Origin: Chloroflexota bacterium
GTDB taxonomy: Bacteria; Chloroflexota; UBA11872
Assembly (NCBI GenBank): GCA_028875175.1
Contig: JAPPFO010000149.1
Location: 1-6,332 of the forward strand
Reading direction: 5' to 3'
Length of the DNA: 6,332 bases
Below are positions 1 to 5,145 of the stretch, one piece after another. Numbering within the stretch: the stretch's first letter is position 1; each line of letters opens with the position of its first letter. A model generated the notes under the pieces. It searched no databases and had not been told where the DNA came from. It was given only the letters and a program-made list of their open reading frames with translations. The translations under genes and the position numbers were made by a program.

Positions 1-75
<75 letters not shown>

Positions 76-277
76 GCGACCGCGCCTAGGGGCGCGGCGG
101 CTCGCCTGCCGCCTCTGCCACCAACACCACGTATGATGGAGCTGTCCTCGCTGCGCGGCATTGGCCGCCGTGGCGCCTACCTCAGTTGCCCCAAACTGGA
201 GTTTCCGCGTGTCCGACGCTCGATCCGCCGCCACGCCCCGCCGTACCACGCGCCGGCGCCGCGACATCCGCGAACGG

Positions 278-1129
278 ATGGAACGGGCCGTGCTGGATCA
301 CTGGGAGTTGCTGGACGACGAGGACATCGCGATCTTCACCATCCGGCGGCCGGACGGCAGCGACTTTGCAACGTTCGAGGCCGGCCAGTACACCATGCTG
401 GCGTTCTGGGACCAGCCCGCCGACGACCCGCGGCCGCGACAGCTATCCATCGGCTCGACCCCGCTGGACCTGGACCACCTGGAGTTCTACGTAATCCTGG
501 TGCGCGACTCGCGGGAGGACGGGTCCAACGTTCCCGGCGTGTTTACGGGCACGCTCTGGCGGCACAAGCCGGGCGACGAGATTCTCTACATGCCGCGGCC
601 GGCCGGGCGGTTCACGCTCTCCCGCACCAGCCAGCCCGATGCGGTGTGCGTGGCCACGGGAACTGGCCTGGCGCCGTTCGTTTCCATGGCGCGCACGGCC
701 TGGCACGAATACCAGGAAACCGGCCAGGTGGAGCGGCGGCTGACTATCGTGCATGGCGTTTCCTACGCCGATCAGCTGGGCTACAAGGACGAACTGGAAC
801 GGATGGCGGCCGACCCGGGATTCGGACTGGTCTATATCCCCACGATCAGCCGGCCGGACAGCGACCCCAACTTTGGCGAGGGCATGGGCCGCGGACGCGC
901 CAACGACACCGTGCGCCTGATCTGCGGCAAGGAAATGAGCGGACGGGTGGAACCCTGGCTGCCCGACGAGCCGCTGGCCGCCCTGCAGGAGCGCCTGACG
1001 CCGGAGGGCGCGGCGCTCTACCTGTGCGGCAACCCGGAGATGATCGCGGACGCCAAGCCCGTATTGGCCGAGCAGGGATTCGAGACCGAAGGCCGAGAGT
1101 CCCAGGTCATTACCGAGGACTACTGGTAG
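278..1129 (+). CDS. Ferredoxin--NADP+ reductase (Fpr-like FAD/NAD(P)-binding oxidoreductase)
   Basis: Predicted cytoplasmic flavoprotein passing electrons between NADPH and ferredoxin or flavodoxin. From ATG 278 it has 283 residues; E. coli Fpr is about 250. An N-terminal FAD-binding barrel holds the GQY element (residues 36-38) and an R-Q-L-S motif (54-57), the counterpart of the FAD-binding RxYS. An NADP-binding Rossmann half follows, with ATGTGLAPF (126-134) and CGNPEMI (250-256). The chain ends in ITEDYW; E. coli Fpr ends in TAEHYW, and a terminal aromatic residue packing on the flavin is a known family trait. The frame is open back to 137 with a TTG at 161, but residues before 278 are Arg-rich and unlike the family, while family similarity begins at the ATG. 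Its SD is weak. The gene is followed 11 nt later by ispF. Family call is firm; physiological partner and exact start are not. Confidence 0.88.
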   Translation: MERAVLDHWELLDDEDIAIFTIRRPDGSDFATFEAGQYTMLAFWDQPADDPRPRQLSIGSTPLDLDHLEFYVILVRDSREDGSNVPGVFTGTLWRHKPGDEILYMPRPAGRFTLSRTSQPDAVCVATGTGLAPFVSMARTAWHEYQETGQVERRLTIVHGVSYADQLGYKDELERMAADPGFGLVYIPTISRPDSDPNFGEGMGRGRANDTVRLICGKEMSGRVEPWLPDEPLAALQERLTPEGAALYLCGNPEMIADAKPVLAEQGFETEGRESQVITEDYW

Positions 1130-1140
1130 CCGACCAGAAC

Positions 1141-1671
1141 GTGCCGGGACCCGGCCCGGCCGAGCAGGCGCTCCCGGAGTTCCGGGTCGGTACCGGCTAT
1201 GACCTGCACCGGCTGGGGGCCGACCGACCGTTGCGGGTCGCCGGCGTGGACATTGCGCCGAAGGGCGGCGCCATTGGTCACTCGGACGCTGACGTGGCCA
1301 TGCACGCGCTGGTGGACGCCCTGCTGGGGGCGACAGGCGGGGGCGACATCGGCCGCCGCTACCCCAACACCGACCCGGCCAACCGCGACGCCGACAGTTC
1401 GCGATTCGTGGCTGAGACCATCGCCGACCTGCGAGCCGGGGGATGGGAACTGGTGAATGCCGACCTCACCGTCGTGCTGGAACGACCGAAGGTCTCGCCA
1501 TTCGCCGACGCGATGCGCGAGCGATTGGCGGCAGCGCTGGGCACTCACGCCGAGCGCATCAGCCTGAAGGCCAAGACCAACGAGGGCGTCGACACCGTGG
1601 GCGCAGGCGAGGCGGTGGCCTGTCAAGCGGTTGTGTTGATGACACGCGGCGTCAATCAGGCCCCTGCGTAG
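1141..1671 (+). CDS. ispF: 2-C-methyl-D-erythritol 2,4-cyclodiphosphate synthase
   Basis: Catalyses the MEP-pathway step converting CDP-ME 2-phosphate to ME-2,4-cyclodiphosphate plus CMP, normally as a cytoplasmic trimer. From GTG 1141 it is 176 residues; the family is about 155-165, so 12-15 N-terminal residues are extra. The metal ligands are visible: the D-x-H pair in GYDLH (D21, H23) and the His of IGHSDAD (H47). HALVDALLGA and GDIGRRYP, typical of the family, follow. The C-terminal KTNEGVDTVGAGE block matches the CMP-binding/trimer-core region, though the usual G-F/G-x pair before the second Gly reads D-T-V. No ATG lies near the expected start and GTG 1141 is the closest canonical start before the conserved RVGTGYD, so I chose it; no clear SD is present. 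It lies between the reductase (11-nt gap) and cysS (36-nt gap). ispD, a common neighbour, is not in the window. Confidence 0.95.
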   Translation: MPGPGPAEQALPEFRVGTGYDLHRLGADRPLRVAGVDIAPKGGAIGHSDADVAMHALVDALLGATGGGDIGRRYPNTDPANRDADSSRFVAETIADLRAGGWELVNADLTVVLERPKVSPFADAMRERLAAALGTHAERISLKAKTNEGVDTVGAGEAVACQAVVLMTRGVNQAPA

Positions 1672-1707
1672 AATGCCGTTGCCTCGCGCCAGCTTGGGTT
1701 TCGTCGT

Positions 1708-3102
1708 TTGACGCTTGCGATAACCAACACCCTCAGCGGGAAGAAAGAGCCGTTCAAGCCGCTGGGCAATCCCGTCACGATGTACGTCTGCGGCATGACG
1801 CCCAAGGACCGGCCGCACGTGGGGCACGCGTTCATGTTTGTGCATATGGACGTAATCCGACGCTATCTGGAGTACCGCGGCTACGCCGTTCGGTACGTCC
1901 AGAACTTCACGGACATTGACGACAAGATCATCGACCGGGCGCGAGTTGCCGGCCGCGACCCGCTGGACTGGGCGCGTGAGTACACCAACGCGTACTTCGA
2001 GGTGATGGACCGGCTACGGATCCGGCGCGCCGACGAGTATCCGCGCGTGACCGATAGCATTCCCGGGATCATCGACCACGTGCAGGAGCTCATCGACGGC
2101 GGACACGCCTATCCGACTTCGACCGGCGTCTATTTCGACGCGGCTACCTTCGAGGACTACGGCGCTCTCAGCGGCCGAACCGAGGAAGACGGCGCGGCTG
2201 GCGCCCGAATTGCGGTTGACGAAGAGAAGCGTGACCCGCGCGACTGGGCGTTATGGAAGCGTGACGACGAGAGCTCGGTGACCTGGGAGAGCCCCTGGGG
2301 GCGCGGTCGGCCCGGTTGGCACATCGAGTGCTCGACGATGATCCGGCACACGCTGGGCGAGCGAATCGACATCCACGGCGGCGGCGCCGACCTGATTTTT
2401 CCTCACCACGAAAACGAACTGGCCCAGTCCGAGGCCGCTACCGGGCGTCCGCCGTTCGTGTCCTACTGGACGCACACGGGCCTGGTGCTGACCGACGGCG
2501 AGAAAATGGCGCACTCGGTTGGAAATTTCACCACCACCGCGGACGTGCTGGCCGATGTGCCGCCGGACGTGCTTCGGCTCTACCTGCTGGGCGTGCACTA
2601 TCGCTCGCCGTTGCAGTTCTCGCTGGCGGCGATCGAGCAGTCGCGCACGGGATACCAGCGGCTGCTGGCTGTCTCCCGAGCCCAGGGCGGCGCCGATGTC
2701 TCACGCGAGACATCCGGCGCGGATTTGGACTCGGAAACCGCCATTGCTCGGCAGGCGTTCGAAGCCGCCATGGACGACGACTTCAACGCGCCGCGGGCGA
2801 TAGGGTCCCTGTTCGAGTTCGGACGCGCCATCAACCGCCTGGCGCCGACGTCCACAGCGGACGATGTGGAACGAGCGCAGGGTGTGCTTACCAGCCTGCT
2901 GGGCGTGCTGGGTATCGAGCTGCATGAACCGGACGCGGCGTCCGACGATGCGACGCCATTTATCGACCTGCTGGTGCACTTGCGCCAGCAACTGCGAGAG
3001 GCCAGGCAATGGGAGCTCGCCGACGAAATCCGCGACGATCTGGGCGCCCTCGACGTGGTACTCGAGGACACGCCCGACGGCACGGTCTGGCGTCGCGGGT
3101 AG
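1708..3102 (+). CDS. cysS: Cysteinyl-tRNA synthetase
   Basis: Class I aminoacyl-tRNA synthetase charging tRNA-Cys with cysteine in the cytoplasm; 464 residues, matching the family (E. coli 461). The start is TTG 1708: after the ispF stop at 1671 the frame has no ATG or GTG before the conserved N-terminus (NTLSGKKEPF). Visible motifs: HIGH signature HVGH (37-40); zinc ligands C28, C208, H233 or H234 and E237, from CGM, WHIECS and FPHHENELAQ; FTDIDDKII (67-75); signature-2 loop KMAHS (266-270) where KMSKS is usual; C-terminal anticodon-binding region ending in LADEIRDDLGALDVVLEDTPDGTVW. The presence of that C-terminal domain and the length argue against the shorter mycothiol ligase MshC. Odd points are KMAHS and CGMTPKD in place of the usual CGPTVYD before the HIGH motif. 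The 3' end overlaps rlmB by 94 nt. Confidence 0.95.
   Translation: MTLAITNTLSGKKEPFKPLGNPVTMYVCGMTPKDRPHVGHAFMFVHMDVIRRYLEYRGYAVRYVQNFTDIDDKIIDRARVAGRDPLDWAREYTNAYFEVMDRLRIRRADEYPRVTDSIPGIIDHVQELIDGGHAYPTSTGVYFDAATFEDYGALSGRTEEDGAAGARIAVDEEKRDPRDWALWKRDDESSVTWESPWGRGRPGWHIECSTMIRHTLGERIDIHGGGADLIFPHHENELAQSEAATGRPPFVSYWTHTGLVLTDGEKMAHSVGNFTTTADVLADVPPDVLRLYLLGVHYRSPLQFSLAAIEQSRTGYQRLLAVSRAQGGADVSRETSGADLDSETAIARQAFEAAMDDDFNAPRAIGSLFEFGRAINRLAPTSTADDVERAQGVLTSLLGVLGIELHEPDAASDDATPFIDLLVHLRQQLREARQWELADEIRDDLGALDVVLEDTPDGTVWRRG
2996..3001 (+). promoter_or_regulatory. Shine-Dalgarno of the SpoU methyltransferase gene, inside cysS
   Basis: GAGAGG, whose GAGG matches the anti-SD, ends 7 nt before ATG 3009. 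It is the main sequence support for starting the methyltransferase inside the cysS 3' end rather than after the cysS stop. Confidence 0.5.
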
Positions 3103-3866
3103 GCCGACCGCAACTACCGGCCGCAGCCAGCGTCTGGGGACGTCACGCCGTCACGGAGGCATTGCGTCGCGGCGCTTCCGTCGAGCGGGTCTTCATCGCC
3201 CGACCACAGGCCGAAGCGATGGCCGACATTCGTTCCCTGGCCGCGACCGCAGCCGTTGCGGTCACCTTCACCGACGTATCGGAGCTCGATCAACTCAGTC
3301 ACGGCGGGCAACACCAGGGGGTTGTCGCGGCCGTGCGTCCCCCGCCGCCAGCGACGATAGAGGACTTGCTTGAGGGCGAGAGCGCCGGCGGGCCGCCGTT
3401 GATCCTGGCGGCGGACCAGGTTCAGGATGTGGGCAACCTGGGCGGGCTGCTGCGGACGCTGGAAGCCGTAGATGGGACGGGCGCCATCGTGCCGGCTCGG
3501 CGGTCGGCCGCCCTTACCGGCGGACTGGCCCGGGCCTCGGCCGGCGCCAGCTTTCGGACGCCGCTGGTACAGGTGGCCAACCTCGCGCGGGCCCTCGATC
3601 AATTGCGCGAGGCGGGCGCCTGGGTCTACGCGCTCGACCAGCACGGCGATACGGACTTTACCGACGCGGACTTCAGCCGCCCGACCTGCGTGGTCGTGGG
3701 CGGCGAATCGCGCGGGGTCCGTCCCGGGGTGCGCAAGGCCTGTGACGCGGCCTTGCGAATCCCGATGTACGGTGGCGTCGGTTCGTTGAACGTGTCCGTC
3801 GCCGGCGCGCTGGTGCTGTACCACGCGGTGCGCTCGCGGCAGGAGGCCGATCCCAATGCCACCTGA
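3009..3866 (+). CDS. rlmB: SpoU/TrmH-family RNA 2'-O-methyltransferase, RlmB-like
   Basis: Predicted AdoMet-dependent methyltransferase of the SPOUT (knotted) class; RlmB modifies a 23S rRNA guanosine (G2251 in E. coli). With 285 residues it has an Arg-rich N-terminal extension (1-40), a SpoU substrate-binding domain from VWGRHAVTEAL (42-52), and the catalytic domain. Motif 1 is DQVQDVGNLGGLLRT (136-150, N143), motif 2 VVVGGESRGV (228-237, E233) and motif 3 IPMYGGVGSLNVSV (251-264, N261), aligning closely with E. coli RlmB. ATG 3009 is the only ATG, GTG or TTG in frame upstream of the conserved domain and has a GAGAGG SD at 7 nt, so the gene overlaps cysS by 94 nt and the basic tail is read from an alternate frame of cysS. 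It overlaps folB by 11 nt. The target could be another rRNA position or a tRNA; the family is firm, the exact substrate is not. Confidence 0.88.
   Translation: MGARRRNPRRSGRPRRGTRGHARRHGLASRVGRPQLPAAASVWGRHAVTEALRRGASVERVFIARPQAEAMADIRSLAATAAVAVTFTDVSELDQLSHGGQHQGVVAAVRPPPPATIEDLLEGESAGGPPLILAADQVQDVGNLGGLLRTLEAVDGTGAIVPARRSAALTGGLARASAGASFRTPLVQVANLARALDQLREAGAWVYALDQHGDTDFTDADFSRPTCVVVGGESRGVRPGVRKACDAALRIPMYGGVGSLNVSVAGALVLYHAVRSRQEADPNAT
3841..3846 (+). promoter_or_regulatory. Perfect Shine-Dalgarno of folB
   Basis: AGGAGG lies 9 nt before ATG 3856, inside the last codons of rlmB. It fixes the folB start and suggests independent, strong ribosome entry in addition to coupling with rlmB, whose stop (3864-3866) lies just inside folB. 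It is the best SD in the window. Confidence 0.85.
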
Positions 3867-4239
3867 CACGATCAGCCTGGTTGGAATCACCTTGTACGGC
3901 TATCACGGCGTGCGGCCGGAAGAGCGCGCGCTGGGACAGCGGTTTGTTGTGGACCTGGAGCTTGAGTCCGACCTGCGCCGGGCAGGCGAGACTGACACCC
4001 TCGACGCCACGGTGAATTACAGCGAGGCGTACGAGCTCGTCGCCGAGATCATCGAGGGCGAGCCGGTCAACCTGCTTGAAACTCTGGCGGAGCGAATCGC
4101 CAGGGCGATGTTCGAACAATTCTCGCTGGTCCAGCGAAGCCGGGTCCGAATCGCCAAGCCCGGCGTCGCAATCTCCGGATCGATACTCCGGGAAGCGGCA
4201 GTGACGATCGACCGGGAGCGCACCGACAAGCACGGCTAG
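3856..4239 (+). CDS. folB: Dihydroneopterin aldolase
   Basis: Folate biosynthesis enzyme converting 7,8-dihydroneopterin to 6-hydroxymethyl-7,8-dihydropterin plus glycolaldehyde, normally an octamer in the cytoplasm. Its 127 residues match the family (about 115-125). The N-terminal block ITLYGYHGVRPEERALGQRF carries the conserved Glu (E22 or E23); NYSEAYEL (54-61) and the LLETLAERIA helix (73-82, with the pterin-contacting Glu E75) follow; the catalytic Lys is in IAKPGV (K101). The ATG is fixed by a perfect AGGAGG nine bases upstream. The gene overlaps the rlmB stop by 11 nt and is the last gene of the plus-strand operon: a strong hairpin starts at its stop codon. No folK or folP follows, so the rest of the folate pathway must be elsewhere. 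FolX (dihydroneopterin triphosphate epimerase) is a less likely homologue. Confidence 0.93.
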   Translation: MPPDTISLVGITLYGYHGVRPEERALGQRFVVDLELESDLRRAGETDTLDATVNYSEAYELVAEIIEGEPVNLLETLAERIARAMFEQFSLVQRSRVRIAKPGVAISGSILREAAVTIDRERTDKHG

Positions 4240-4268
4240 CGGCGGTCGAAAGGCCGCCGCGTCAGTTT
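4239..4268 (+). terminator. GC stem with GAAA tetraloop after folB (likely operon terminator or 3' stabiliser)
   Basis: Arms 4239-4247 and 4252-4260 pair over 9 bp, including one G-U at 4246/4253, closing a GAAA (GNRA) tetraloop at 4248-4251. The stem begins at the last base of the folB stop codon. Only a short TTT (4266-4268) follows, so it is a weak candidate for a classic intrinsic terminator; it may instead protect the mRNA 3' end. Confidence 0.6.
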
Positions 4269-4290
4269 CGTAAGGAATCTTACGATTCCT
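4268..4290 (+). repeat. Two overlapping, mutually exclusive inverted repeats
   Basis: Stem A pairs TCGTAAG (4268-4274) with CTTACGA (4279-4285) around GAAT. Stem B pairs AGGAATC (4273-4279) with GATTCCT (4284-4290) around TTAC. Both are perfect 7-bp stems with 4-nt loops, and they share bases 4273-4274, 4279 and 4284-4285, so only one can form at a time. They could be alternative RNA folds or two overlapping protein-binding dyads in DNA. No function is assigned. Confidence 0.55.
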
Positions 4291-4292
4291 GC

Positions 4293-4321
4293 TTGACGGA
4301 GACTAGGAAGAGTCTCAATAT
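4293..4321 (+). promoter_or_regulatory. Candidate sigma-70-type promoter with a dyad filling the spacer
   Basis: TTGACG (4293-4298, 5 of 6 to the -35 consensus) is followed after 17 bp by CAATAT (4316-4321, only 3 of 6 to the -10). The spacer holds a perfect 6-bp inverted repeat, GAGACT (4299-4304) and AGTCTC (4311-4316), around AGGAAG. It is the best promoter candidate I found for the NYN gene and would give a leader of about 120 nt. The dyad could be an operator or an RNA hairpin. The -10 is poor, so this stays tentative. Confidence 0.3.
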
Positions 4322-4452
4322 GGCCATTACGGGCAGTTTAGCAAGTCTCCAATAGCGCGTCCGTGCCATCGGCGCACAGCAGAGTCTCTGTTTAACGAGC
4401 GGCAAGGTCGCGCCAAGTTTGTTTCCTCTTCTCCTCTTCGAAAGGCAGTGAT
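4322..4452 (+). other. Non-coding leader upstream of the NYN gene
   Basis: I find no gene here. It holds two more copies of AGTCTC (4344-4349 and 4383-4388; a first copy is at 4311-4316), an 11-bp palindrome CAGAGTCTCTG (4380-4390), an 18-base pure pyrimidine tract (4422-4439) and the NYN gene's SD AAAGG (4441-4445), 7 nt before ATG 4453. If the candidate promoter is used, this would be a 5' untranslated leader; no known riboswitch or T-box signature is recognisable. Confidence 0.4.
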
Positions 4453-5043
4453 ATGGGAAACCTGGCGGTCTTTATCGACGGTGGCTATCTCGAAGCTTTA
4501 CAGAAGCACGAATTCGACGTTCGGCTCGACGTCAAGAAACTCGTTGACGAGATCCAGGATCACGTCGAGGAGTCTAGCGCGGACAAGGTCGAACTGCTAC
4601 GAGCGTACTATTACCACTGTCGGCCATATCGCAGCGATCCGCCAACGCCCGAAGAGATGGATCGGTACTCAAACTCACGTCGCTTTGAGGACGCACTGCG
4701 CTACTTGCCACGCTTCGAGGTGCGCCTGGGACACCTTCGGATGTCCGGCGTGGATGAATCGGGCGTCCCGATTTTCGAGCAGAAGCAGGTGGATCTGCTG
4801 CTGGGTCTGGATATGGCGTTGCTGGCGGGCAAGCACGAGGTTCAACACATCGCGCTGGTTGCCGGCGACGGCGACTTTGTTCCCGCGGTTCGGGTGCTAA
4901 AGAACGAGGGAATCATCGTCTGGCTCGTTCACGGTCCGCCCCAGGGCAACCACGGGTATCCGACATACTCGTTTGAGCTCTTCAAAACCGCCGACGAGCG
5001 AATGGAGTTGGACGAGGAGCTCATCGACCGTTTGCTGCGGTAG
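4453..5043 (+). CDS. NYN-domain (PIN-like, LabA/DUF88-type) predicted ribonuclease
   Basis: A 196-residue cytoplasmic protein with the NYN fold, a PIN-like metal-dependent nuclease domain. Acidic residues typical of the active site are present: D9 in AVFIDGGYL (5-13), D114 and D120 in KQVDLLLGLD (111-120), and D139/D141 in the GDGDF block (138-142). These spacings fit the LabA/DUF88 group, whose members are known or predicted RNases. The C-terminal stretch (about 177-196) is charged and helical in character. ATG 4453 has an AAAGG SD at 7 nt and similarity starts at once. It lies 213 bp beyond folB, so it probably has its own promoter, and is convergent with the kinase pair. In B. subtilis an NYN RNase gene (yacP/rae1) follows rlmB; the position is similar but the motifs look more LabA-like. 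RNA target and role are unknown. Confidence 0.85.
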   Translation: MGNLAVFIDGGYLEALQKHEFDVRLDVKKLVDEIQDHVEESSADKVELLRAYYYHCRPYRSDPPTPEEMDRYSNSRRFEDALRYLPRFEVRLGHLRMSGVDESGVPIFEQKQVDLLLGLDMALLAGKHEVQHIALVAGDGDFVPAVRVLKNEGIIVWLVHGPPQGNHGYPTYSFELFKTADERMELDEELIDRLLR

Positions 5044-5050
5044 CCGCAGC
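5034..5050 (+). terminator. Perfect stem-loop with the NYN stop codon as its loop
   Basis: GCTGCGG (5034-5040) and CCGCAGC (5044-5050) are exact inverted repeats, and the three bases between them are the TAG stop codon. No T-run follows, so a Rho-independent terminator is not well supported; a 3'-end stabilising or translation-linked hairpin is possible. The remaining bases to 5145 hold only small palindromes (ATACGTAT 5111-5118, CTTAAG 5120-5125, an imperfect dyad 5082-5096) and no clear terminator for the convergent minus-strand genes. Confidence 0.45.
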
Positions 5051-5145
5051 TCGCGCCACCAAGCAGGTCAGGCGCAACAGACACTGTGACACCGTGATAA
5101 CTACTTGGGCATACGTATACTTAAGAATCGCATTGAGGGCAGAAG

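Noticed and set aside
161..277. N-terminal extension of the reductase from TTG 161.
   Set aside because: The 39 residues are Arg-rich and unlike the family, lie near the unreliable contig end, and similarity starts at ATG 278. It remains possible but less likely.
133..1671. A single long reading frame that would fuse about 330 residues to IspF.
   Set aside because: The first part reads the reductase gene in another frame and gives a Gly/Arg/Pro-rich chain with no recognisable domain, while the in-frame reductase protein is well conserved. High GC explains the lack of stops.
1120..1845. Long minus-strand reading frame opposite ispF.
   Set aside because: Typical GC-driven shadow frame; no recognisable motif, and it lies opposite a conserved gene.
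1708..3102. Mycothiol ligase MshC in place of CysRS, because of the CGMTPKD segment.
   Set aside because: The full length of 464 residues and the CysRS C-terminal domain ending in EDTPDGTVW favour CysRS.
3114..3890. Long minus-strand reading frame opposite rlmB.
   Set aside because: Shadow of the conserved methyltransferase gene; composition and lack of motifs do not support it.
4363..4377. Possible GTGC/GCAC hairpin.
   Set aside because: Only 4 bp with a 7-nt loop; expected by chance.
4311..4388. Three AGTCTC copies as a CRISPR-like or iterated repeat array.
   Set aside because: The unit is only 6 bp with irregular 33- and 39-base spacing and no longer conserved core.
5082..5096. Imperfect 15-bp palindrome between the convergent genes.
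   Set aside because: It has a mismatch pair and no loop for a hairpin; too weak to call an operator or terminator.
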